Assembly: GCA_041905525.1 (NCBI GenBank)
Contig: JAYRKY010000001.1
Coordinates: forward strand, 124,001 to 188,000
Direction of reading: 5' to 3'
DNA length: 64,000 nt
Source of the DNA: SHVO01 sp041905525
GTDB taxonomy: Bacteria > Pseudomonadota > Alphaproteobacteria > Rhodospirillales > Rhodospirillaceae
The translations under genes and the position numbers were made by a program. The notes under the pieces were generated by a model. It worked only from the letters and a program-made list of their open reading frames with translations. It was not told where the DNA came from and did no database searches. Positions 16,460-24,342 of this stretch are shown in pieces (position 1 is the stretch's first letter; every line of letters begins with the position of its first letter).

Positions 16460-18061
16460 ATGGAAGAGGCAAAGAAGTATCTCTTCTTCTATCTGGACCA
16501 GGTGTGGCGGCGGCGTTGGTTGGCCCTCGCGATCGCCTGGGCCGTGTGCCTGATCGGCTGGTCGCTGGTGTCGTTCCTTCCGGACCGGTTTACTTCTGAA
16601 GCCCGTATCTACGTCGAAACCCAGACGATGTTGAATCCGCTGCTGAAGGGGATCTCCGTCCGCGCCGACGACCCCACGGTCAATCAGCAGCTCGCGATCA
16701 TGCAGCGCACGCTGACCAGTCGGCCAAACCTCTCGAAGGTCGCGCAGATGACGGACCTCGATAAGGGCGTCAACTCGGAAGCTGGCCTGCAGCAGATCAT
16801 CGACGACCTTGAGCGCCGCATTTCAGTGACCAATCAGGGCACCAATCTCTTCCGCGTCGCAATTTCCGACAATTCGCCGGCGATGGCGAAGCGCGTCGTG
16901 CAGTCCCTGCTGACGATCTTTGTTGAGAACAGCGTCGGCGACAAACGCGAGGACATTCAGACCGCGCGCTCGTTCATCGAAACACAAATCGAGGACTATG
17001 AATCGAAGCTGAAGGAAGCCGAAGCACGCCTCGCTGACTTCAAAATCAAGAACATCGCGTTCCTGTCCAGCAACGCGCAAACCTTCGCGGCGCGCCTCGA
17101 GCAAGCGCAGATGACGGTGAAGCAGCACGAGTCCGACATGAACGATCTGCGTTCCCAGCGGGCGCAGCTTAAAGGTCAGCTGGACGCAACGCCGCGCTTC
17201 CTGAACGTTGCAAGCGCCCCCCAGGTCGTCGTCGGCGATGGCGGCACGCCGCTGCAGCAGCGTATCAAAGTGCTGCAGCAGCGCCTCGACGCCTTGCGGA
17301 CTCAATACACGCCCAAACATCCCGAGGTTGTCCGTGTTGAGGCGTCATTGGCCGAATTGCTGGCCCAACAGGATCAGGCCAACAGCAACGAGGCGACGGG
17401 CGGTGTCCCCACCGACGCGCCGCGCGCCCGCGGGGAAGTCGCCAACGAACTCTACAACCAGCTTGCGCTTCGGCTGAGCGAAATGGACTCGAAGATCGCG
17501 AGCGCCGAACGACGCCTGTCGGATGCCAAGCAGGTCTACGACGATCTCCAGCAAAAGACTTCCGCCGCGCCGCGCATCGAGGCCGAGTTCACGGCGCTCA
17601 ACCGCGACTACCAGGTGCTGCAGACAAACTTTCAAAGTCTCCTCGAGCGGCGGGAATCCGCGCGTATCGCGCAGGCCGCCGATTCTTCGACCGATCCGGT
17701 CCAGTTTCGCGTGATCGCCGCGCCGGAAGAACCGGCTCAACCGGACGGCCCGCCGCGCCGTCTCTTCAATCTCGTAATTCTGATTGCGGGACTTGGCGGC
17801 GGCTGTGGCCTCGTCATATTGCTGGCCAAGGTCGACAACTGCGTGTCGACCCCGGAAGACCTCGCCAGCTTCGCGGATATGGGCGTGTTGGGATGCGTTT
17901 CTGAGGCCGTCACTCTCGGCGCGCGTGAGAGCTTTGTGAAGCGGCACTCGCGATTCCTTGCCGCGGGCGCGGGACTAGGTTTCATCTTTATGATCGTGTT
18001 CGCGGTGCCGCCTAACGTGTCGGCTTTGCCGCAAAAAATCGCGCTGGCGCTTTCGTCATGA
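16460..18061 (+). CDS. XrtA-system chain-length determinant (Wzz family)
   Basis: A 533-residue inner-membrane co-polymerase that sets EPS chain length. There is an N-terminal helix (RRWLALAIAWAVCLIGWSLV), a periplasmic Wzz domain (SEARIYVETQTMLNPLLKGI), two long coiled-coil regions (about 170-240 and 330-400, rich in Q/E/R/L), and a C-terminal helix near residues 430-455 followed by a last hydrophobic segment. The kinase domain is not fused but encoded by the next gene. It starts 13 bases after the export lipoprotein and ends with a GTC ATG A overlap into the kinase gene. Confidence 0.9.
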   Translation: MEEAKKYLFFYLDQVWRRRWLALAIAWAVCLIGWSLVSFLPDRFTSEARIYVETQTMLNPLLKGISVRADDPTVNQQLAIMQRTLTSRPNLSKVAQMTDLDKGVNSEAGLQQIIDDLERRISVTNQGTNLFRVAISDNSPAMAKRVVQSLLTIFVENSVGDKREDIQTARSFIETQIEDYESKLKEAEARLADFKIKNIAFLSSNAQTFAARLEQAQMTVKQHESDMNDLRSQRAQLKGQLDATPRFLNVASAPQVVVGDGGTPLQQRIKVLQQRLDALRTQYTPKHPEVVRVEASLAELLAQQDQANSNEATGGVPTDAPRARGEVANELYNQLALRLSEMDSKIASAERRLSDAKQVYDDLQQKTSAAPRIEAEFTALNRDYQVLQTNFQSLLERRESARIAQAADSSTDPVQFRVIAAPEEPAQPDGPPRRLFNLVILIAGLGGGCGLVILLAKVDNCVSTPEDLASFADMGVLGCVSEAVTLGARESFVKRHSRFLAAGAGLGFIFMIVFAVPPNVSALPQKIALALSS

Positions 18062-19065
18062 CATCCAAGACGCCAGGCGATCTGATCGTCCGCGCCGCCG
18101 CCAAAATCAAAGCGGAGGCCGGAAAGGTTGTTCAAAGGGACGACCGTAAGGCCGACGTCGAGCGGGCCGCCGCCGCGGCGCCGGAAGCGCCGTCGCAAGA
18201 GGCTCCAGCGCCCGCGTCGGGGACACCGGCCCCCGCGCCGGCCGCGGCCGCGGCCGCACCGGCCGCGCCCGCACCGGCCGCGCCTGCTCCGGCCGCGCCG
18301 CCTGTGGCCGGTGCGCCGCAGCCACTCCCGCAGCACCAGTCATCAACGATTGAACTGGATCTCGTCCACCTGCAGAAGCTGGGGATCCTCACGCCGCTCA
18401 ATCAACGCGCGCGGATCGCGGAGGAATACCGGATCATCAAACGTCCGCTGTTGCGTGCCGCCTTCGCCGCCGCTCAACAGCATAACGCTGGGCATGTCTG
18501 CATGATCACCAGCGCCCACGCAAATGAAGGCAAGACATTCACGTCCATCAATCTGGCGATGAGCGTCGCGTCGGAGCAGGGGCTGCATGTTCTGCTGATC
18601 GACGGTGATATCCGCCGCAGGGGATTGAGCGAACTGCTTGGAGTCACAGACCGCAAGGGGCTCATGGATGCGCTCATGAATCCGACGCGGCCCGTGTCCG
18701 ATGTCATTCTACGCACAAACATTCCGAACCTGTCGGTCATATCCTCGGGTCAGCCGATCGAAGCTTCGACCGAGATGTTCGCCAGCCAACGCATGACGAC
18801 GTTGGTGAACGACATCGCCAATCGCTACAAGGACCGGTTCATCATCTTCGATGCGCCCCCCGTCCTGGCGTCCAGCGAACCCGGAGTTCTGGCGCTGCAT
18901 GTGGGGCATGTCATTATGGTGGTCTGCGCCAATCGGACGCCGAAGCGCGATATCGCCGAAGCGCTTCGCCTTGTCGATGTCGCCCCGAACATTCACTTCA
19001 TCCTTAATCGGCTTTCAGCCGTCGCCGGTACGAGCCGCTTCGGGTACTACGGCACGGACCCGTAG
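18058..19065 (+). CDS. XrtA-associated tyrosine autokinase
   Basis: A 335-residue BY-kinase that phosphorylates Tyr residues, including its own, to control EPS polymerisation with the Wzz partner. The N-terminal third (about 38-95) is an Ala/Pro-rich low-complexity linker, unusually long. The catalytic part has Walker A SAHANEGKTF (about 152-161), Walker A' LLIDGDIRR (about 179-187) and Walker B FIIFDAPP. The C-terminus (RFGYYGTDP) has only two Tyr, a much reduced tail compared with typical tyrosine clusters. The start codon overlaps the Wzz stop as ATGA. Confidence 0.88.
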   Translation: MTSKTPGDLIVRAAAKIKAEAGKVVQRDDRKADVERAAAAAPEAPSQEAPAPASGTPAPAPAAAAAAPAAPAPAAPAPAAPPVAGAPQPLPQHQSSTIELDLVHLQKLGILTPLNQRARIAEEYRIIKRPLLRAAFAAAQQHNAGHVCMITSAHANEGKTFTSINLAMSVASEQGLHVLLIDGDIRRRGLSELLGVTDRKGLMDALMNPTRPVSDVILRTNIPNLSVISSGQPIEASTEMFASQRMTTLVNDIANRYKDRFIIFDAPPVLASSEPGVLALHVGHVIMVVCANRTPKRDIAEALRLVDVAPNIHFILNRLSAVAGTSRFGYYGTDP

Positions 19066-19073
19066 GCCGAACG

Positions 19074-20642
19074 ATGACGATGCGCGCGCCTCGTCTTTCG
19101 TCTTCGCGCCGCGCCACCACCGCGACGGCGTTGCTGGCATGCCTGCCGCTCAGTGTGATCTCTACTCACGCCGTGGCGCAGGTCGGCCCGCCGGCGCCGC
19201 GCGCGCGGGCGGCCGCGCCGCTCCTTGCGCTACCGGCCGCTGATCCCGACGCGAACAAGACCTGGCGCTACAATATCGCGAGCGAACTGCAACTCGCCGC
19301 GACCGACAATGCGCTGGTCACCGAGACCGGCCGCGAGTCCGATCTTATCACCACCGGCCTCATCTCGGCCGCCGTCACGGCGGACAGCCGGCGGACGAGC
19401 CTCAACGCAAATGTGGACGTGTCGTACGACTATTACGCCAAGCACCCTGACCTCAGCGGCCCGCGCGCGCAAGCGCTCGCCGCTGCAACGGTCGAGCTTT
19501 GGCAAGACTCGCTTTGGGTCGATGGCAGGGCGGCCACGAACCTGCGCGAAGTCAGCCAGTCGGGACAATCGCCCGCGACCGAACGCGCCCTGGGCGCCAA
19601 CCAGACCCAGGTCCTTACCTACGGTGTTTCGCCGACCATTCGTCAGGATCTCAATCGCGCGATCACTTTTGGCGCCACCTACAATCTCTCGGGCGTGAAG
19701 TTCCTCGACACGTTTACCGCCAACGCGCCGGTCGCCGCGGGCGACACCACGACTCATCAAGTGGACGCCTTTCTCTCCAGTTTCAGCGAGGCCGACCGTT
19801 TGAACTGGCGGCTTTCGGCGTCGCACGAAAGCACGAACACGTCCGGCGGCCCGCCCACGGCTGACCGCCAGTCGGCGCAGCTCTCGACGCAATATCGTGT
19901 GTTGTCGCAACTATTTTTTGTCGCGGCGGGTGGGTACGACAGAATTATTGAACCGACCCTGACCCAAAACATCGAAGAGCCCTTCGCCAATGCCGGTCTT
20001 ACCTGGGTCCCGGGTCCCAGGCTCCGCGTCAGCGCGACGGCGGGAAAGCGGTTCGGCGGCTTGGACTTCAACGGCAACCTCTTCTATGCGCTCTCCGACC
20101 GGATTTCTCTGACGGGTTCAGTGGGCCGCTCGATCGAAACGCCCCAGCGTGTCCTTGGCGGAGCGCTCGGCGGCCTCACCCGCGACGAGGCGGGAAACCT
20201 CGTGGACCCTGTCACCGGCCTTCCGAGCGATCCGACAACAAGCCCATTCGACCTGCTGAATCAGGCCTTTCGCCGCGACGTGGCGCAGGTATCTCTCAAC
20301 GGACGCACGACCAGATCCTTTTACCGGCTGTCGGCACTCGCCGAACGCCGCGATGCAAATGGCGCCCGCAGTGAAAGCTGGTCGGGGCAAGCGACAGTCG
20401 GGCGGGAACTGTCGCGTCGACTGACCGGGTCGGTGACCGCCGCTTACACCCGGGTGTCTGGAAGTCAGACCCTCGGCGCGCCCAGCAGCGAAAGCGAAAC
20501 CACCAAGATCGTTTCCGGGCTGGACTATAATCTTGGCCGCACCGTCACCGCGTCCCTGTCACATAATTATCTGCACCGGGTTTCGACCTTCCTGAAATAC
20601 AGCGAGAATGTTGCGCTCCTGTCCTTCAGAAAGCGGTGGTAA
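19074..20642 (+). CDS. XrtA-associated outer-membrane beta-barrel protein
   Basis: A 522-residue exported protein with a signal peptide ending THAVAQ (about residue 36). The rest is built of alternating beta strands with frequent aromatic girdles, for example LNANVDVSYDYYA, QLSTQYRVLSQLFFVAAGGY and ISLTGSVGRSIETPQ, and ends with SENVALLSFRKRW, whose terminal Trp is a barrel-insertion signature. It matches the family of exosortase-linked barrels in size and position, between the tyrosine kinase and the ExeA-like ATPase. A role as the outer-membrane exit channel for the polysaccharide is the usual proposal and is not shown by the sequence itself. The start follows the kinase stop by 8 bases. 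Confidence 0.82.
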   Translation: MTMRAPRLSSSRRATTATALLACLPLSVISTHAVAQVGPPAPRARAAAPLLALPAADPDANKTWRYNIASELQLAATDNALVTETGRESDLITTGLISAAVTADSRRTSLNANVDVSYDYYAKHPDLSGPRAQALAAATVELWQDSLWVDGRAATNLREVSQSGQSPATERALGANQTQVLTYGVSPTIRQDLNRAITFGATYNLSGVKFLDTFTANAPVAAGDTTTHQVDAFLSSFSEADRLNWRLSASHESTNTSGGPPTADRQSAQLSTQYRVLSQLFFVAAGGYDRIIEPTLTQNIEEPFANAGLTWVPGPRLRVSATAGKRFGGLDFNGNLFYALSDRISLTGSVGRSIETPQRVLGGALGGLTRDEAGNLVDPVTGLPSDPTTSPFDLLNQAFRRDVAQVSLNGRTTRSFYRLSALAERRDANGARSESWSGQATVGRELSRRLTGSVTAAYTRVSGSQTLGAPSSESETTKIVSGLDYNLGRTVTASLSHNYLHRVSTFLKYSENVALLSFRKRW

Positions 20643-20659
20643 TCGGATAAAACAGCGCG

Positions 20660-21517
20660 ATGTACGAAGAAACATTCCACCTGAGCGAGCCGCCGTTCCA
20701 GCTTCGGCCGGACCCGCGCTACTATTTCGGCAGCTCAGGCCATGATCGCGCCATGAGCTACCTGACCTTTGGACTTAGCCAGGGTGAGGGGTTCGTCGTC
20801 GTCACGGGCGAAGTCGGCACGGGCAAGACGACGCTCATCGGCTATCTGATGTCGTCCCTGGATACGGAGAAGTACGCCGCGGCCACCATCGTCACGACGC
20901 AGGTCAGCGGCGACGACCTTCTGCGTTTGATCGCGGCCGGTTTCGGTATCGACACCGATGTCGACAAGGCCAAGCTGCTCACCCGTCTTCATCAGCACTT
21001 CCAGCGACTGGCGGCACAGGGCCGGCGCCCGCTCATCATTGTCGATGAGGCGCAGAATCTGAGCGTCGCGGCGATTGAAGAATTGCGCATGCTGTCGAAT
21101 CTGGACATCGGCGCCGATATGTCGCTGCAGACCTTGATCATCGGCCAGCCCCAGTTTCGTGAGCATCTTGCCCGCGAGGATCTCGCGCAGCTGCGTCAGC
21201 GCGTGGTGGCGATGTACCATTTGGGTCCGCTCAGCCGCGAGGAAACGCAGGCTTACATTCTGCATCGGCTGACTTGCGCCGGATGGCCCGGGCAGCCGGT
21301 GATCGAAGATCAGGTGTTCAACACAGTGTTCGCCTCGACCGGCGGTGTTCCTCGGCTGATCAACCTCATGTTCGGTCGCATTATGCTCTCCACCCACCTC
21401 GACTCAGCGGAGACCGTGACCGCAGCGGCGGCCGAGCAGGTCGCCCAGGATCTCAGCGTCGAGTTCGGCACCGCGCGCCCAGCCAAGGCGAAGCGCGGAA
21501 CGTCCAAGGTTTCCTGA
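20660..21517 (+). CDS. XrtA-associated ExeA-like ATPase
   Basis: A 285-residue AAA+ ATPase. It begins MYEETFHLSEPPFQLRPDPR, the sequence typical of ExeA/GspA relatives, with Walker A GEVGTGKTT (50-58), Walker B RRPLIIVDEAQNLS (122-135) and sensor-type segment LIIGQPQFREHLAREDLAQL. The C-terminal part GGVPRLINLMFGRIML is the lid. There is no peptidoglycan-binding domain as in ExeA itself. Its precise function in EPS export is unknown in the family. It starts 17 bases after the barrel gene and ends 4 bases before the deacetylase start. Confidence 0.9.
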   Translation: MYEETFHLSEPPFQLRPDPRYYFGSSGHDRAMSYLTFGLSQGEGFVVVTGEVGTGKTTLIGYLMSSLDTEKYAAATIVTTQVSGDDLLRLIAAGFGIDTDVDKAKLLTRLHQHFQRLAAQGRRPLIIVDEAQNLSVAAIEELRMLSNLDIGADMSLQTLIIGQPQFREHLAREDLAQLRQRVVAMYHLGPLSREETQAYILHRLTCAGWPGQPVIEDQVFNTVFASTGGVPRLINLMFGRIMLSTHLDSAETVTAAAAEQVAQDLSVEFGTARPAKAKRGTSKVS

Positions 21518-21521
21518 ATCA

Positions 21522-22439
21522 ATGGCCCCCACGATGGACACCGCGAGATCGGGAACGTACGAACTGCATCCGGTTCCGTTGCAGGAACGCGACGGAAAGC
21601 CCGTCAACGCCATGTCGGTCGATGTTGAGGAGCACTTCCAGGTCCAGGCGCTCGCGCGTCAGGTTACGCGTGACGACTGGTCGACGCGAAGCTCCCGCGT
21701 CGAACTGTCCACCAACCGGGTTCTCGATCTTTTTGCATCCACGGGCGTTAAAGCCACTTTCTTCACGCTGGGATGGGTCGCGGAACGGCACCATGATCTC
21801 ATTCGCCGGATCGTCGCCGAGGGCCACGAGTTGGCAAGTCACGGCTATGAGCACACACGCGCCGATTCACAATCGCCGTCCGAATTTAGAGCCGATATCC
21901 GTCGGACCAAATCCATCCTCGAGGATATCTCCGGGACGGCGATCGCGGGCTATCGCGCGGCGACGTTTTCCATCGGGCGCGGCAATCTCTGGGCTTTCGA
22001 TGTCCTGGCGGAAGAGGGATACCGCTACTCCTCCAGCATCAATCCCATACGTCACGATCTGTACGGGATGGATGAGGCGCCGCGCGAGCCGTTCTATCCG
22101 CTCGCCTCGCGCGCCATCGTCGAATATCCCATCACCACCGTGCGTCTTGCCGGCAGGAACTGGCCCAGCGGTGGCGGCGGTTTCTTTCGCCTTTTGCCCT
22201 ACAGTTTGTCGGAGTGGGGGCTGCGCCGCGTGAACCGCCACGAACGGCGCCCCGCCATGTTCTATTTCCATCCGTGGGAAGTGGATCCCGGCCAGCCGCG
22301 GGAAGCCGGTTTGCCGCTGAAGTCGCGCCTACGGCATTACACAAATCTCAATCGCATGTTGGGCCGGCTTGAGCGATTGGTGCACGATTTCCGTTGGGAC
22401 CGGGTGGATCGCGTTTTCGGCGCTCCCGCGCGCACATGA
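21522..22439 (+). CDS. XrtA-associated polysaccharide deacetylase
   Basis: A 305-residue NodB-fold deacetylase. The catalytic SVDVEEHFQV (32-41) provides the first acidic pair, RVELSTNRVLDLFASTGVKA TFF leads to the zinc-binding site GHELASHGYEHTR, and GYRAATFSIG and MFYFHPWEVDPGQP complete the site. There is no signal peptide, typical of the exosortase-system family, so it is predicted to act on a cytoplasmic or membrane intermediate. The coding region ends in an ATGA overlap with the FemAB gene. Confidence 0.9.
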   Translation: MAPTMDTARSGTYELHPVPLQERDGKPVNAMSVDVEEHFQVQALARQVTRDDWSTRSSRVELSTNRVLDLFASTGVKATFFTLGWVAERHHDLIRRIVAEGHELASHGYEHTRADSQSPSEFRADIRRTKSILEDISGTAIAGYRAATFSIGRGNLWAFDVLAEEGYRYSSSINPIRHDLYGMDEAPREPFYPLASRAIVEYPITTVRLAGRNWPSGGGGFFRLLPYSLSEWGLRRVNRHERRPAMFYFHPWEVDPGQPREAGLPLKSRLRHYTNLNRMLGRLERLVHDFRWDRVDRVFGAPART

Positions 22440-23473
22440 CCTCCGGCTACGACATCCTTGAACTCACCGATGAGGGCCACGCCGCTTGGGACGCCTTCGT
22501 CGAAACCTGCGACGAGGCCTCGTTCTTCCATCGGGCCGGGTGGCGCAATGTAATTCGCCGCAGCTTTGGTCAGCGGCCCCGCTACTTCTATGCGGCGCGC
22601 GGCGGAAAGATAGTCGGCCTCATGCCGCTTGTGGAAATGAAGAGCCGGCTCTTTGGCCACGCGCTCATTTCCAACGCCTTTTGTGTTTGTGGCGGACCGA
22701 TCGCCACTGACGAAGGCGCGCGAAACGCTCTGACGGCGCATGCCGAACAGCTCCTGCGCGAATGCGGCGCCGACTACCTTGAAGTACGTTGCCCCGTGCG
22801 CCCCATCGAAGGATGGACCACCCGCGACAATCTTTACGCCGCCTTCTCAAAAGAGATGGCCGCGGATGAAGCCGCGAACCTGACGCAGATCCCGCGCAAG
22901 CAACGGGCCGTCGTGCGCAAGGCTCTCGAGTTCGGGATGACTTACGATCTCGACCCGACCACCGACCGCCTCCACAGACTTTATGCGATCAGCGTGCGCA
23001 ATCTCGGCACGCCGGTCTTTGGGAAATCCTACTTCGCAAATCTCCTCTCGGAGTTCGCCGGCGACTGCGACGTGCTGACCGTGTCCGACAACGGAGCGCC
23101 CCTGGCCAGCGTCCTGTCGTTTTACTTCAAGGGAAGCGTCATGCCCTTCTATACCGGCTCGTCGCCGCTGGCACGCGGGCGGGGCGCGAACGACCTCATG
23201 TACTGGCGTCTGATGCGCCATGCGGTCGCGCGGGGTTGCACCGTCTTTGATTTCGGCCGCAGCAAGGTCGGCACGGGTCCATATAACTTCAAGAAGAACT
23301 GGGGATTTGAGCCCAGCCCCATCACCCATCAATTCCTTATGCGCCCAGGGGTGCCCCAGCCCAACCTCAATCCGCTCAATCCGAAGTTCGCGTTGATGAT
23401 TGCGGTTTGGAAGCGCTTGCCCCTGCCGGTGGCGAATGTCCTCGGACCTTTGATCGTGCGGAATATCGGTTAG
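22436..23473 (+). CDS. XrtA-associated FemAB-type protein
   Basis: A 345-residue double-GNAT protein. Motifs include SFFHRAGWRNVIRRSFGQRP near the start, PRKQRAVVRKALEFGM in the middle, and VLSFYFKGSVMPFYTGSSPL and FDFGRSKVGTGPYNFKKNWG at the end, the FemAB/peptidoglycan-bridge layout shared by exosortase-linked proteins. It probably transfers an acyl or aminoacyl group onto the polysaccharide. The start is ATG 22436, overlapping the deacetylase stop; a longer frame of 14 codons lies inside that gene. It is the last gene of the operon that begins at 15818. Confidence 0.88.
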   Translation: MTSGYDILELTDEGHAAWDAFVETCDEASFFHRAGWRNVIRRSFGQRPRYFYAARGGKIVGLMPLVEMKSRLFGHALISNAFCVCGGPIATDEGARNALTAHAEQLLRECGADYLEVRCPVRPIEGWTTRDNLYAAFSKEMAADEAANLTQIPRKQRAVVRKALEFGMTYDLDPTTDRLHRLYAISVRNLGTPVFGKSYFANLLSEFAGDCDVLTVSDNGAPLASVLSFYFKGSVMPFYTGSSPLARGRGANDLMYWRLMRHAVARGCTVFDFGRSKVGTGPYNFKKNWGFEPSPITHQFLMRPGVPQPNLNPLNPKFALMIAVWKRLPLPVANVLGPLIVRNIG

Positions 23474-23564
23474 CAGCACGGACGACAGCTTTCTTTACGA
23501 TTTCTCGGCGCCTTTACCCCGGAGATCGCACGATAACGTATTGAAAAGACACAATCCTAGTCCG

Positions 23565-23580
23565 TGGTGCGCTTCTTGCA
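23565..23580 (+). promoter_or_regulatory. sigma-54 -24/-12 promoter before the PEP-CTERM gene at 23622
   Basis: TGGTGCGCTTCTTGCA has GG and GC separated by exactly 10 bases, as required by RpoN, and the TTGCA -12 element is intact; the -24 element deviates (TGGTGC for TGGCAC). The GC is 42 bases before ATG 23622, leaving room for a start site about 12 bases downstream of it. The same arrangement precedes four other exported-protein genes in the window. Confidence 0.75.
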
Positions 23581-23621
23581 TCGCTACGCCCGCCGACAGG
23601 CACATCAAGCGGGGGATTACG

Positions 23622-24290
23622 ATGAAATTTATGCAGGTTCTCGGAGTGGCGGTCGTTGCGCTGATGACGGCGAGCGGCGCCGCGCGCGCCACCACCATTC
23701 AATATGCCACGCAGCCGGATTTTGCGGCCGCGTCGGGGCCCCTTACGATGATTGATTTCGAAGGTCTGGCGCCATCCGGTGGCCTCTTCAATACCTCGGA
23801 CCCAGGTGGTCTGACGATCGGCGGGGTGAACTTCCGCGCTGCTCCCGGGACATACATCGCGGTGGTGGACACTGGGTATTATGCCCCTTACTACGACCGC
23901 GGTACCGGCGACGTCATCCACGCCCAAGGCGGCTCGCAGATGATCGTGACGTTCGGCAGCGCGGTCTCTTCCGTCGGCGCCCTCTTCGGCACGATTTTCC
24001 GTTCGGATGTCACACTCTCAGTCGGGCTATCCAACGGTGATAGCTTCGCCGTGGATCTCGCGGGCGGTGCGGATTGGCGCTTCTCCGGCTTTGTCAGCGA
24101 CGCGGCGAATATACTGTCGCTGACCATCTCCAATGTCGGGGGCGACTACATCCTTCTCGACCGGCTGCAATTCTCCACAACCGCTGCCACGGGTGTGCCG
24201 GCGCCCGGGGCGCTTGTCCTCCTGGGCTTCGGCCTCCTCGGCGTCGGCGTTGTGCAGCGCCGCCGCCGGTCGGTCGCGGAAGGACGCTAA
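23622..24290 (+). CDS. PEP-CTERM (VPAP variant) sorting-domain protein
   Basis: A 222-residue exported protein. The signal ends ARATT (about residue 24). A beta-rich, Gly-rich central domain (FEGLAPSGGLF, GGVNFRAAPGTYIAV, YYAPYYDRG) resembles NPCBM- or carbohydrate-binding-type folds in other PEP-CTERM proteins. The tail is VPAPGALVLLGFGLLGVGVV then QRRRR: the Glu of PEP is Ala. The start is ATG 23622 behind GGGGGA; the open frame extends 27 codons further but those cross the sigma-54 promoter. It is monocistronic, followed by a hairpin at 24302. Confidence 0.85.
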   Translation: MKFMQVLGVAVVALMTASGAARATTIQYATQPDFAAASGPLTMIDFEGLAPSGGLFNTSDPGGLTIGGVNFRAAPGTYIAVVDTGYYAPYYDRGTGDVIHAQGGSQMIVTFGSAVSSVGALFGTIFRSDVTLSVGLSNGDSFAVDLAGGADWRFSGFVSDAANILSLTISNVGGDYILLDRLQFSTTAATGVPAPGALVLLGFGLLGVGVVQRRRRSVAEGR

Positions 24291-24301
24291 CGAGCAGGAG
24301 C

Positions 24302-24332
24302 CCAGCGCCGCTCGGCCAAGCCGCGGCGCTGG
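24302..24332. terminator. inverted repeat between convergent genes
   Basis: Ten bases, CCAGCGCCGC (24302-24311), pair perfectly with GCGGCGCTGG (24323-24332) across an 11-base loop. It lies between the PEP-CTERM gene and the convergent amidotransferase gene. There is no T-run on either side, so it may act as a bidirectional barrier or terminate with Rho rather than as a strong intrinsic terminator. Confidence 0.6.
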
Positions 24333-24342
24333 TATGGCCGGA

